In this document: one piece after another, positions 33,923 to 42,485 of the stretch
Layout of the letters: the number at the start of each line of letters is the position of its first letter
How positions within the stretch are numbered: position 1 is the stretch's first letter
Assembly: GCF_000176155.1 (NCBI RefSeq)
Contig: NZ_ACZO01000007.1
Span: forward strand, 1-64,000
DNA from: Vibrio metschnikovii CIP 69.14
GTDB lineage: Bacteria > Pseudomonadota > Gammaproteobacteria > Enterobacterales > Vibrionaceae
Direction of reading: 5' to 3'
Length of the DNA: 64,000 nucleotides
The notes under the pieces: model-generated
The model's database searches: none
Told to the model about the DNA's origin: nothing
Seen by the model: only the letters and a program-made list of their open reading frames with translations
Made by a program: the position numbers and the translations under genes

Positions 33923-34900
33923 TTACTCTCGCGTAAAGTCACTATTTTCTAACTTAATAACAGAAGCTTGAGATCGAGCCTGCCCTTTAACAAGTGATGC
34001 GATGATCGCAAATAGCATGGTCATTAATAATACCGACAATGATATCCAAGTCGGGATTTCCCAGCGGGATCCAACCAGTAACATTTTTACGCCAATAAAC
34101 ATCATAATGAAAGCTAACGCCGGTTTTAAATAGATAAACTTATCCAGCAAGCCTTGTAAAACAAAAAATAATGAACGCAAGCCAAGCAAAGCGAAAACGT
34201 TAGCAGCGAGCACGAGAAAAGGCTCTCTGGTCACCGCAAAGATGGCTGGAATAGAATCCAGTGCAAACATCACGTCCATACAGGCGATCACACCAACAAC
34301 GATCAACATCGGAGTAACCCACCAGCGTTTGCCAACACGTACCCAAAGCGCATGTCCTTGGTATTGATTCGTCACTCGACAGCAACGTCGGATGATTCTT
34401 TCTGCTAATGGATTGACGTGACTCGCTGGTTTTTCTCGCAATAATTGCACACCCGTCCACATTAAGAACAGGGCAAACACATACAATAAGCCATGATATT
34501 GTTCGAGTAATTGAGCACCAACGATAATCATCACTGCACGCAACACAAGAGCGCCAATCACTCCGAACAAAAGCGCTCTCGGACGAAGTGACTCCGGCAC
34601 AGCATACTGATGAAAAATAATCGCAAAGACGAACAAATTATCAATACTGAGCGATTTTTCGAGTAGATAACCAGTTAGAAAAGCTAATGTTGCTTGCGAG
34701 GCGCTATAAGGGCTATAAACAGCATAATCATCCCAAAATAGATAAAGGACTGCCGCAAACAAAAACGCGAGTAAAATCCAGACCAAGCTCCAGCTTAACG
34801 CGCGTTGCAGGGTAATTCGGTTACCACGAGTTTGCCAAATATCCATAGCAACCAGAGCAAAGGTTAACAACGTAAACGAAATATAGATGATCGGGGTCAT
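33923..34900 (-). CDS. alx: TerC/Alx family membrane protein, riboswitch-controlled
   Basis: A 325-residue inner-membrane protein with about nine transmembrane helices. The TerC hallmarks are LEKSLSIDNLFVFAIIFHQY with its Asp in the membrane, and the second acidic segment VVGVIACMDVMFALDSIPAI. TerC/Alx proteins export manganese. The leader carries a yybP-ykoY-type element, as in E. coli alx, which turns the gene on with high Mn2+ (and alkaline pH in E. coli). GGAGG stands five bases before the ATG. There is a large basic cytoplasmic loop with CC (ERIIRRCCRVTNQYQGH). Confidence 0.92.
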   Translation of the reverse strand: MTPIIYISFTLLTFALVAMDIWQTRGNRITLQRALSWSLVWILLAFLFAAVLYLFWDDYAVYSPYSASQATLAFLTGYLLEKSLSIDNLFVFAIIFHQYAVPESLRPRALLFGVIGALVLRAVMIIVGAQLLEQYHGLLYVFALFLMWTGVQLLREKPASHVNPLAERIIRRCCRVTNQYQGHALWVRVGKRWWVTPMLIVVGVIACMDVMFALDSIPAIFAVTREPFLVLAANVFALLGLRSLFFVLQGLLDKFIYLKPALAFIMMFIGVKMLLVGSRWEIPTWISLSVLLMTMLFAIIASLVKGQARSQASVIKLENSDFTRE

Positions 34901-34944
34901 GATTCCTCCACAGGCGGAAGGAAAACGGATTCTCGATAGGAAAA

Positions 34945-35115
34945 CGACACCTTCCGCATACCAGTTAGTTCACTGCCTAAATCAGCAGTATGGAATGCGT
35001 TGGTCTCGTCGAAATAGAAGTGATAAACAAACTATTTATATTTGCCGGATAAGCGATGCTTAACGTGATGACGACAAATAAACAAATGGCGACTACTCCC
35101 CAAACGTCGCCATTT
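34945..35115 (-). ncRNA. yybP-ykoY manganese riboswitch
   Basis: Read on the minus strand the leader starts with GGCGACGTTTGGGGAGTAG, closing against TCGCC, which contains the family's GGGGAGUAG motif. It continues through TCGTCATCACG and the second conserved arm GACGAGACCAACGC, and closes with GCGGAAGGTGTCG at 34957-34945. The arms CGAC/GTCG and GCG/CGC pair. This element class senses Mn2+ and is the known regulator of alx-type genes, which fits the TerC gene 45 bases downstream. No T-run terminator is visible, so control is probably translational. Confidence 0.8.
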
Positions 35116-35153
35116 TATGCTTAGTCACTACTTCCGTCTAGAGTTTATAGCAA

Positions 35154-35249
35154 TTAAATCCCTGCGAAGGGCAAAGCATACACTAAACCTGCCCATAAAC
35201 TAATCCAAACGACGACCACTAAAGCATCTAACCAGTCTTTGCTCCACAT
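35154..35249 (-). CDS. 31-residue single-helix membrane peptide
   Basis: An ORF of 31 codons with GGGGAGAAG seven bases before the ATG, a very good ribosome binding site. It reads MWSKDWLDALVVVVWISLWA and ends GLVYALPFAGI: a short polar head and one transmembrane helix. It lies 56 bases after the 5'-nucleotidase gene and 39 bases before the Mn riboswitch, on the same strand as both. No family recognised. Small membrane peptides of this shape often adjust transporters or enzymes; its role is open. Confidence 0.65.
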   Translation of the reverse strand: MWSKDWLDALVVVVWISLWAGLVYALPFAGI

Positions 35250-35305
35250 TGGCTTCTCCCCTGTTTGAGTCACAGCGCATAATGCTTTGCAAAGAACACG
35301 CCATA

Positions 35306-37045
35306 TTAACGTGTGTATTGTCCCGTTTCTTGTCGTTCAGCGTCATTACTGAGTATCGAGGGGTTATCGGTTAAAAACTCAATAAAGGCATCGGCCATCG
35401 AAATCGTAGTGATTTTCCCTTCTCCTTTCATTTCGGTCAGTCCTTGATAGCCTTCTTTCCCTTTCATGGTATAAGCCGAAGACGTTCCCCAATATTCCTG
35501 TTCCGCTTGTACGGGATGCCACTGTCCCTTTTGCCAGATCTGTAAATTGGCGATCCGTTCTCCGAGCGGTCGTTCGGGCAGATACTCAAAGGAAAGATGG
35601 TGAGTATAAGGATAACTTCCCGCTCCCGTGCCCTCGACACCATTATTTAAAGCGTTATTAATTGCCCCTTCAAGGGCTTTAGCCAGGCTTTTACCTTTTA
35701 AACGATAGACGCCAATCGGCACGGCAAACGGAAGCAATTTTCCGGCAATATCGGCAACAGAAACAGCACCGGCAGATAAGGAGGTCCTCACACCACCCGC
35801 ATTATGAATCGCAAACTGAACCGGATAGCCGCGTTTACGCATCACATGCATAAAGGATCTCGCCACTAAAGGAGCTAATTCACTGGGGCCTTCTTGATCG
35901 GGAATACGCACATGGCGTAGTGCTTGAGTAGCATGACCAATGATTTGCTGCTGCAACTCTCGCACGCGAGGAATGTATTTATTGCGCAAAATAGCATGCA
36001 CTTGCGGATCTTTTTTACACACCACAACATTAGGATGATTGTTGACAAAATCACAAGCATCGAGATAAGCAGAATCACTGCCTGCTTCACTCATGCTCGC
36101 ATCAAGGAATAAACGTCGACCCAGCAATAATTCATTACGCCCTGAGAAATTCACTACGTTACCTTGTTCATCAAAGTCTATCTGGCAGTGGCCTAACGCC
36201 AATGCATACAGCCCAGCTTGAACAACGTAAGTTTGGTTAATTTTTTGTCCATAGGATTCCTCACAACTTAAACCTAGTGAGCTAAAATCACCTTGCAATA
36301 CGTGAGTATGACCACCAACGATTAAACTTATCCCATCAACCTTCGCCGCTAACTCTTTGTCAGCTTCATAGCCTAAGTGGCTGACGAGAATAATTTTATT
36401 AATCCCAGCATTGTGGATCTGTTGAATGGTATTCTTAGCTGTTTCTAAGGCGTTGATAAATGGTGTATCAGCATCTGGGTTGGCTATCTCATCCATTTTA
36501 TCCAAAGATAAACCGAAGAGAGCGATATCGCTCCCCTGCGCGGATTTAACCATCCACCGAGCGCACTGTTTATCTACATCAAAGGCATGCACGCGCGGGT
36601 TAGTCGCTAAACGGTGAGGTTTATCTTCATGCTCTTGCGATAAATCCCAGTTACCGGCAAGTAAAGGAAATTGGATACGCTCAGCAAATTGCGCCACCGG
36701 ATCATTACCCATATCCAGCTCGTGGTTTCCTAAAGTCATAGCATCAAGGCCCAGTGAATTGAGCATTTCTGCGTTCGCTAATCCTTTGAATAACGAAAAA
36801 TAGAGCGTACCTTGGAAACAATCACCAGCGTGAACCAAGATAAACTCTCGCTGCATCCGCTTAGCATCCGCTCTTAACTGCTCAACACGAGTGGCAATAC
36901 GTGCAAAACCGCCTGCGCTGACAAAAGGCGTCATCGTTTGCCCGTCAATATTTAAGGTCAGTTGTAATGATGTTGGCTCAAAATAAGAATGGGTATCATT
37001 GATATGAGCCAGAGTGATTGATGTAATATTTTTTATTTTTTTCAT
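35306..37045 (-). CDS. Bifunctional metallophosphatase/5'-nucleotidase, cytosolic type
   Basis: A 579-residue UshA-like enzyme. The N-terminal calcineurin-type phosphatase domain has ITLAHINDTHSYFEP, VHAGDCFQGTLYFSLF, LGNHELDMGNDP and VGGHTHVL; the C-terminal 5'-nucleotidase domain has IHNAGGVRTSLSAG and TSSAYTMKGKEGYQGL. Unlike UshA there is no signal peptide: the metal-binding DTH motif starts at residue 17. The product is therefore predicted to act on nucleotides in the cytoplasm, unless it is exported by another path. Two manganese or zinc ions are expected per active site. Confidence 0.88.
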   Translation of the reverse strand: MKKIKNITSITLAHINDTHSYFEPTSLQLTLNIDGQTMTPFVSAGGFARIATRVEQLRADAKRMQREFILVHAGDCFQGTLYFSLFKGLANAEMLNSLGLDAMTLGNHELDMGNDPVAQFAERIQFPLLAGNWDLSQEHEDKPHRLATNPRVHAFDVDKQCARWMVKSAQGSDIALFGLSLDKMDEIANPDADTPFINALETAKNTIQQIHNAGINKIILVSHLGYEADKELAAKVDGISLIVGGHTHVLQGDFSSLGLSCEESYGQKINQTYVVQAGLYALALGHCQIDFDEQGNVVNFSGRNELLLGRRLFLDASMSEAGSDSAYLDACDFVNNHPNVVVCKKDPQVHAILRNKYIPRVRELQQQIIGHATQALRHVRIPDQEGPSELAPLVARSFMHVMRKRGYPVQFAIHNAGGVRTSLSAGAVSVADIAGKLLPFAVPIGVYRLKGKSLAKALEGAINNALNNGVEGTGAGSYPYTHHLSFEYLPERPLGERIANLQIWQKGQWHPVQAEQEYWGTSSAYTMKGKEGYQGLTEMKGEGKITTISMADAFIEFLTDNPSILSNDAERQETGQYTR

Positions 37046-37295
37046 AACTTTCTCTCTCTTTCGCGCTCATCCTAGCGGAAAAATCATGACAGAATCGTGA
37101 CTTTTATGAAATAGGTTTGCAAAAAAAGTGTTCGACTGTCCTATCGTTTATTACGTAATACGAGATAAAAGGGATGAATTTGTGAGATGAGGACAAGTTT
37201 CAAGCCTTAACGGTCTGCTTTTTCAGACTTTTTCCTTTATGCTAAAAGAAAAGCTCAGCGTAAGCAGGCACGCGTTGAGAAAAAGGACCTTGCCG

Positions 37296-38927
37296 ATGCA
37301 TCTAGAACGTATTGAAATATCAGGATTTCGTGGCATTCGCCGTTTATCGCTCGCTTTTGATGAGTTGACCACCCTCATTGGTGAGAATACGTGGGGTAAA
37401 TCCTCGTTATTGGATGCACTCTCTATCATGCTACCTGCCGATGGTCGGCCTTACCAGTTCGAATTGCAAGATTTCCATGTCGATTATTCTGTCTCTCATC
37501 CCCAAACCCAAGATATTCAAATCATTTTAAGTTTTGTCACCACAGAACCTCGCGAACACCGAGCTGGGCGTTACCGCAAGCTGAAACCCGTGTGGCGACA
37601 AGACGAACAGGGCAATCAACGAATCATTTATCGTGTCAGCGGAACACGGGTACAGTACGATATCTCAACCGATTATGCTTTCTTAGATTTAGACGGTAAT
37701 CCTATTTTAGTTCATGACAGCGCACAAATCGCTCAAACTCTGATGAATTTACATCCGGTGATCCGACTGCGAGATTCTCGACAATTTGAACGCCCCTTTG
37801 TCGAAGGTAACGGTAAAAACACTCGCGTTGAGAAACGCATTAATAATACATGTCGCCGCTTAATGGCGATTCCCGGCCATGTCAATAAAGGTGAAATGCG
37901 CAGTAGCCTGAGTGCTATGCAAGCCTTAGTCGAGCATTATTTTTCTTTCAAAGATCAAAAACGTAAAAACCCACGTCGTGAACGCGAAAGCTTAGTCTAC
38001 GCTTCACCAAGCAACGATAAAAGCTTAACGCAAATTGTCGATGAAACCAAAAATCGCCAAACGCGTTTGTTACTGCTCGGGCTACTTAATGCTTATCTTC
38101 AAGCGAAAGGACCCAATGATCTTCGCCGTTATGCGCGACCGATTTTAATCGTTGAAGATCCGGAAGGGCGTTTACACCCCACTCACTTAGCCAGAGCCTG
38201 GAGTCTTTTAGAGTTGTTACCGATGCAAAAGATCTTAACTACTAATAGTGGCGATCTCCTCGGCTCAGTCCCCCTGCACTCGATCCGTCGTTTAGTTCGA
38301 CAATCAGATAAAACGATCGCCACCAGCATGCCGATCCATGGCGTTAGCCGAGATGAGTTAAGGAGAATTGGTTTTCATATTCGTTTTCATCGTTCTGGTG
38401 CGCTTTTCGCTCGCTGTTGGCTATTGGTAGAAGGCGAAACTGAAGTTTGGTTATTTAGTGAATTAGCAAGACAATGTGGTTATAACTTAGCTGCAGAAGG
38501 CGTACAAATTATCGAGTTTGCCCAATCAGGATTAAAGTCGTTGATCAAAGTGGCTAAAGCTTTTTCTATTGAATGGCATGTGGTTACTGACGGCGATCCT
38601 GCAGGTAAGAAATACGCGGCAACAGTGATCGGCATGTTGGGCAATGATCAACCTCGACATCGATTAACCGAACTCCCTGATCGTGATATCGAGCATTTTC
38701 TCTATTCTCACGGCTTTGAAGACTTTTTTAAAGACATGGTCAAGATCCCTCATGATCATCCTATTCCAGCTAAAAAAGTGGTTAGCCGCGTACTCAAAAA
38801 ACACGCAAAACCTGACTTAGCTTTGGCGATTGTTTCTCACTGCGATAAAAATGGTCTTGAATCTATCCCGGTCCTACTACGCTGGACACTGAAACGCGTG
38901 ATTACGATGGCAAACGGTCATGGCTAG
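37296..38927 (+). CDS. ybjD: OLD-family ATPase/nuclease YbjD (DUF2813)
   Basis: A 543-residue overcoming-lysogenization-defect type protein. The N-terminal ABC-ATPase has IEISGFRGIRRLSLAFDELT, the Walker A IGENTWGKSSLLDAL, and IVEDPEGRLHPTHLARAWSL as Walker B region; the C-terminal TOPRIM domain has LLVEGETEVWLFSELARQCG and VVTDGDPAGKKYA with its acidic residues. E. coli YbjD is the nearest named relative; related OLD proteins are DNA nucleases and some serve in phage defence. I start at 37296 (AAAAGGACC upstream), not at the longer ORF. It stands alone, not next to other defence genes. Confidence 0.88.
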   Translation: MHLERIEISGFRGIRRLSLAFDELTTLIGENTWGKSSLLDALSIMLPADGRPYQFELQDFHVDYSVSHPQTQDIQIILSFVTTEPREHRAGRYRKLKPVWRQDEQGNQRIIYRVSGTRVQYDISTDYAFLDLDGNPILVHDSAQIAQTLMNLHPVIRLRDSRQFERPFVEGNGKNTRVEKRINNTCRRLMAIPGHVNKGEMRSSLSAMQALVEHYFSFKDQKRKNPRRERESLVYASPSNDKSLTQIVDETKNRQTRLLLLGLLNAYLQAKGPNDLRRYARPILIVEDPEGRLHPTHLARAWSLLELLPMQKILTTNSGDLLGSVPLHSIRRLVRQSDKTIATSMPIHGVSRDELRRIGFHIRFHRSGALFARCWLLVEGETEVWLFSELARQCGYNLAAEGVQIIEFAQSGLKSLIKVAKAFSIEWHVVTDGDPAGKKYAATVIGMLGNDQPRHRLTELPDRDIEHFLYSHGFEDFFKDMVKIPHDHPIPAKKVVSRVLKKHAKPDLALAIVSHCDKNGLESIPVLLRWTLKRVITMANGHG

Positions 38928-38961
38928 AGAGCACCGAACGTTCGATCAATAAACAAAGAAA

Positions 38962-38993
38962 AAGCACAGCCAGTTAACTTTAGGCTGTGCTTA
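38962..38993 (+). terminator. Possible terminator after ybjD
   Basis: AAGCACAGCC and GGCTGTGCTT form a 10-bp stem with an 11-base loop; the tail TAGTATC is poor in T. Confidence 0.6.
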
Positions 38994-39137
38994 GTATCAA
39001 AGGAGCAAAACAGTCACATTTAGGGGAAATATGAATGTCGATATCAGAAAAGATGATATGAGGTCATTGATACAAAAATAAGCAATGCAATCCAACCATC
39101 ATATTTTGAAGAATGGATCCGTTATCAAGTAAACGAT

Positions 39138-39632
39138 TTAACTGACCCGATTGATGGATTTTAAGCGTTTAGTTTGAGAAGCATTTTGTGCGCGTTGATG
39201 AAGCCACACTCCGCTCGTTTTCATCAAATAACCAAAAACTCCCCCAAGCAGTAATGAAGGGATCACCAAAGGCCATTGTTCTGCTGCGGCAAATGTTGCG
39301 CAAGATCCAATAAAGGTACCGGGAATATAAGCAAGCCAACTTTTACTCGCTTGAATACACATCATAAAGGCAACCATTGCAGTAATGATATAACCTAATA
39401 CATCAACCCCCATCCACGAAGAGCTGTAGATAATCACTAACGCCCAGAAAACCCCGCTGATGTTACACAGTAAACTTTGCAGTAATCCTCTGATCCCTTC
39501 ATTGGGCGTAGCAAAAAAACTGGTGCAACCTAAAAAACCAGCCCAAGAGAGAAGCCCTAACGAGACAGCAATCCATCCCCAAAGACCCGATAAGATCCCT
39601 GTTGTCAGTGAAATGGCGAATAGTATATTCAT
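39138..39632 (-). CDS. DUF1097 family inner-membrane protein (YcdZ-like)
   Basis: A 164-residue protein with five to six transmembrane helices, related to E. coli YcdZ (DUF1097). Residues ILSGLWGWIAVSLGLLSWAG, LGYIITAMVAFMMCIQASKS and FIGSCATFAA mark the family. GGAGA lies before the chosen ATG at 39632. Function is unknown. It is downstream of a LysR gene on the same strand and near focA, a pairing that recalls small-acid transport, but this is position only. Confidence 0.78.
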   Translation of the reverse strand: MNILFAISLTTGILSGLWGWIAVSLGLLSWAGFLGCTSFFATPNEGIRGLLQSLLCNISGVFWALVIIYSSSWMGVDVLGYIITAMVAFMMCIQASKSWLAYIPGTFIGSCATFAAAEQWPLVIPSLLLGGVFGYLMKTSGVWLHQRAQNASQTKRLKSINRVS

Positions 39633-39795
39633 GATCTTCTCCGCAGTGACTCGCTTGCAAACAACCTTATCAATGAGCGGCATAGTAAAGGGGAACAAAC
39701 ACAATAACCAGTGATCAGGAACACATATTTAAAGTAACAATTGAAGTTTAATACATAAAATTGTGACGCAAACGGTAAATCAACAGATTTAGGAA

Positions 39796-40701
39796 CTAAA
39801 GAACATAGGGCTTACCCTTCATCATCCGTAATCCTTCACGCCGAATACATTCCGCTAACGGGTTTTCAGCCATATCTGCTCGCCAAATAAAAGTTAATGT
39901 TCTCTCCATACTCAGCTGGGGAACATTCAGCGCCACTAACTGACCATTTTGAATAAATCGTTCGACATCCAAATAAGGCAAACAGGTTAAATAGGGGCCA
40001 TTTTCTACCAAACTACGCAGCACGGGAACATGCTCATATTCACGCCATACATCCAAATCCGGGATAAGCTTATGCACTGCACTCTCAAAAATACCACGCG
40101 TCCCTGAGCCCTGTTCACGTAATACCCATTTCGCTTGTTCTAATTGGGCTAAACTCACCACATCGCGTTTCGCAAACGGATGATGAGCGGAAGTAACAAT
40201 ACATAAGTGATCACGACACCAAACTTCTTGGAGAATTCGGCTATCATCACAACGACCTTCGATGATCCCTAAATCATAGCGATAATCTAAAATACCGTCG
40301 ATCACGCTCTGGGTACTTCTGACGCCCAGCTCAATGCGGATCTCTGGAAAATCACTATCAATAATACTGATAAGATCGGGGACAAGATGTTCCGCAGGAG
40401 TTTGACTCGCACCAAGACGAATCTCTCCACTCAATAAATGCTGATCATAAAAGCCCATTTCAATTTGTTGAGCATCTTGCAGTAAGCGTTTCGCTTTCGG
40501 ACGCAACCACATCCCCCAATGAGTCAGTGCCATCTGCTTGCCTTGACGTTCAAATAGTGGACGCCCTAACATTTTTTCTAGCTGTGCGAGCGACATACTG
40601 GTGGCTGACTGAGTTAAGGCGAGTTTATCTGCCGCGACACTGACACTACCGGAATCCGCTACCGCATCAAAAACGGCCAACTGTTTTAATGAATATCGCA
40701 C
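39796..40701 (-). CDS. LysR family transcriptional regulator, divergent from focA
   Basis: A 301-residue LysR regulator of the YeiE/CysB-like group: winged helix LKQLAVFDAVADSGSVSVAA then LALTQSATSMSLAQLEKMLG, and an effector domain with GEIRLGASQTPAEHLVPDLI, LVREQGSGTRGIFE-like (VLREQGSGTRGIFESAV), typical of this subgroup. It is transcribed away from the formate transporter, with a T-N11-A palindrome at 40778-40794 between them, so it probably controls focA. The ligand is unknown. Confidence 0.87.
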   Translation of the reverse strand: MRYSLKQLAVFDAVADSGSVSVAADKLALTQSATSMSLAQLEKMLGRPLFERQGKQMALTHWGMWLRPKAKRLLQDAQQIEMGFYDQHLLSGEIRLGASQTPAEHLVPDLISIIDSDFPEIRIELGVRSTQSVIDGILDYRYDLGIIEGRCDDSRILQEVWCRDHLCIVTSAHHPFAKRDVVSLAQLEQAKWVLREQGSGTRGIFESAVHKLIPDLDVWREYEHVPVLRSLVENGPYLTCLPYLDVERFIQNGQLVALNVPQLSMERTLTFIWRADMAENPLAECIRREGLRMMKGKPYVL

Positions 40702-40777
40702 TCTACATCCTTTTTATAGCCATCATTACCTTGCCCATAATGAGCAATTCGTTTCATTTTACTGGCTCACCCAACTA

Positions 40778-40794
40778 TATCAATAAAATTGATA
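40778..40794. promoter_or_regulatory. LysR-type operator between the regulator and focA
   Basis: TATCAA-taaaa-TTGATA is a perfect 6-bp-arm palindrome with the T-N11-A (ATC-N9-GAT) form of LysR boxes, centred in the divergent promoter region. Confidence 0.6.
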
Positions 40795-40893
40795 GGGTAA
40801 CCAAGAATTATCCATTTTACCGCCCTGCTCGTCTGCCCTAGTCTGGTTTGGTAACAACCCATACGGCGTTGTTTAATTTGTCAGGAGGTAATT

Positions 40894-40938
40894 ATGAATG
40901 TGAGTCTGGAGAGCGCGTATGTCGACAGCCAACGCTGA
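40894..40938 (+). CDS. 14-residue leader ORF overlapping focA
   Basis: The strongest ribosome binding site in this region, AGGAGG at 40883-40888, serves an ATG at 40894 that opens a 14-codon frame (MNVSLESAYVDSQR) ending at 40938, twenty bases inside focA in a different frame. Translation of it would cover and then release the focA start. No conserved family is recognised. Confidence 0.5.
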   Translation: MNVSLESAYVDSQR

Positions 40939-42373
40939 AAATCAACACTATTTTTCACCCTATGAAATGATGGCTGAAGCGGAAAAGTTTGCTTTAAGTA
41001 AAGCGCAAAAAACCAGTGGACTGACGCTAAGTCTAGCGGTAATGGCCGGTGCATTTATTGGTTTGGCTTTTTTGTTTTACATTACCGTGACCACAGGGAG
41101 TGAGAGTGCTGGCTGGGGATTGAGTCGTCTCGCTGGTGGCCTTGCTTTTAGTATGGGGCTAATACTGATTGTCATTTGTGGTGGTGAGTTATTCACCAGC
41201 TCAGTGCTATCAAGCATTTCATGGGCCAATAAACAGATAAGCTTTAGCAAAATGCTCGCTATCTGGGGCAAAGTATACGTGGGCAATTTTATTGGTGCGA
41301 TGTTCCTACTTTTGTTGGTCGCTGCTGCGGGCTTGTATCAATTAGATAACGGTCAATGGGGGCTTAATGCGCTAAATATCGCTCAACATAAACTGCACCA
41401 TACGGCCGTTCAAGCTTTCGCCTTAGGGGTGCTTTGTAACCTTTTGGTGTGTTTAGCCATCTGGTTAACTTTTAGTTCAGCCAATGCGATGACTAAAGCC
41501 GCGATGACAATATTGCCAGTAGCGATGTTTGTCTCCAGTGGCTTTGAGCACTGTGTTGCCAATATGTTCATGATCCCTCTTGGTATTGTGATTCATACCT
41601 TTGCTCCGGAAAGTTTCTGGATACAGGTCGGCAGCACTCCCGCTCAGTACGCCGACCTCAATATCTCTGCTTTTATTACGGCCAATCTTATCCCTGTCAC
41701 TTTAGGAAATATTGTCGGCGGTGCCGTTCTGGTTGGTTTAGCAAATTGGTCAATTTATCGTCGTCCACATTTAAAAGCCGCTCATGTGAGCACAATAACA
41801 AAAACTACCCCTCTTCAGTCGGTTAAGGAAACTACTATGAAAAACGCAATTATCGTTCAAGATATGATGGATAAAAAAGCCATTACTCTCAGTGCAGAGA
41901 CACCTGTACCCTTCGCTATCGATACTCTGCTGGATAATTATCTTACCGCCGCCCCTGTCGTCGATCGTCAAGGTCGTTTGATCGGTATGTTCTCAGCTCA
42001 CGATGTGATGGTCGAGCTATGGTGCCAAGACTATTTACCGAATGCAGAACAAAAAGTTGTTGATTTAATGACTCGTGATGTCATTGCTATTAATGCGAGT
42101 GATAGTTTAGTTGATGTGGCGGAGTTCTTTTGCATCGATAAAGAGCAACTTTTCCCAACGACCAGTATGGGTATTGCCACTCGATTTAATGCGTTGTCAG
42201 TTGAAGAGCGGGCAAAAAGCATGAAAGTCAGTAAACCCCATGTGCTGCCAGTTTTGGACAAAGGGCAATTTGTCGGTGTTCTGAATCGCAATCATGTGTT
42301 GGCCGAGCTACGTGCGATTTATGGTGAACGAGTGACGGCGGTTAAAACAGAAAAAGAGTTAGCAAGAGCCTAA
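40919..42373 (+). CDS. focA: Formate/nitrite transporter fused to a CBS-domain pair
   Basis: A 484-residue fusion. Residues ~1-285 are a FocA-type channel with six transmembrane helices (LAGGLAFSMGLILIVICGGE, LFTSSVLSSISWANKQ, GFEHCVANMFMIPLGIVI, NLIPVTLGNIVGGAVLVG). Residues ~307-475 hold two CBS motifs (QDMMDKKAITLSAETPVPFA; HVLPVLDKGQFVGVLNRNHV), which usually bind adenosyl ligands. FocA channels move formate and other small acids across the inner membrane. The linker contains a perfectly placed AAGGA plus ATG at 41837, in frame, so a free CBS protein might be made. The start at 40919 has GGAGA upstream. Confidence 0.9.
   Translation: MSTANAENQHYFSPYEMMAEAEKFALSKAQKTSGLTLSLAVMAGAFIGLAFLFYITVTTGSESAGWGLSRLAGGLAFSMGLILIVICGGELFTSSVLSSISWANKQISFSKMLAIWGKVYVGNFIGAMFLLLLVAAAGLYQLDNGQWGLNALNIAQHKLHHTAVQAFALGVLCNLLVCLAIWLTFSSANAMTKAAMTILPVAMFVSSGFEHCVANMFMIPLGIVIHTFAPESFWIQVGSTPAQYADLNISAFITANLIPVTLGNIVGGAVLVGLANWSIYRRPHLKAAHVSTITKTTPLQSVKETTMKNAIIVQDMMDKKAITLSAETPVPFAIDTLLDNYLTAAPVVDRQGRLIGMFSAHDVMVELWCQDYLPNAEQKVVDLMTRDVIAINASDSLVDVAEFFCIDKEQLFPTTSMGIATRFNALSVEERAKSMKVSKPHVLPVLDKGQFVGVLNRNHVLAELRAIYGERVTAVKTEKELARA
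41825..41839 (+). promoter_or_regulatory. Internal ribosome binding site and start at the FocA-CBS junction
   Basis: AAGGAAACTACTATG: an SD and ATG with seven-base spacing, in frame with focA, exactly at the boundary of the CBS part (MKNAIIVQDMMDKK). It may be a relic of gene fusion or a functional internal start. Confidence 0.5.
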
Positions 42374-42420
42374 ACAGCGACTCATCATTATCGGCCGATA
42401 CACACGATAAATGATAGGCA

Positions 42421-42452
42421 AAAAAATTCCCTGATAATTCAGGGAATTTTCT
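42421..42452. terminator. Bidirectional terminator between focA and yceI
   Basis: AAAATTCCCTGA-taat-TCAGGGAATTTT, a 12-bp perfect stem with A- and T-runs, between convergent genes. Confidence 0.9.
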
Positions 42453-42485
42453 ATTTAATCAATCGAACAGAATGACATCGACTAA

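Noticed and set aside
37296..38927. YbjD as part of a phage-defence island
   Set aside because: OLD-family proteins can be defensive, but the neighbours are housekeeping genes and this one matches the chromosomal YbjD type.
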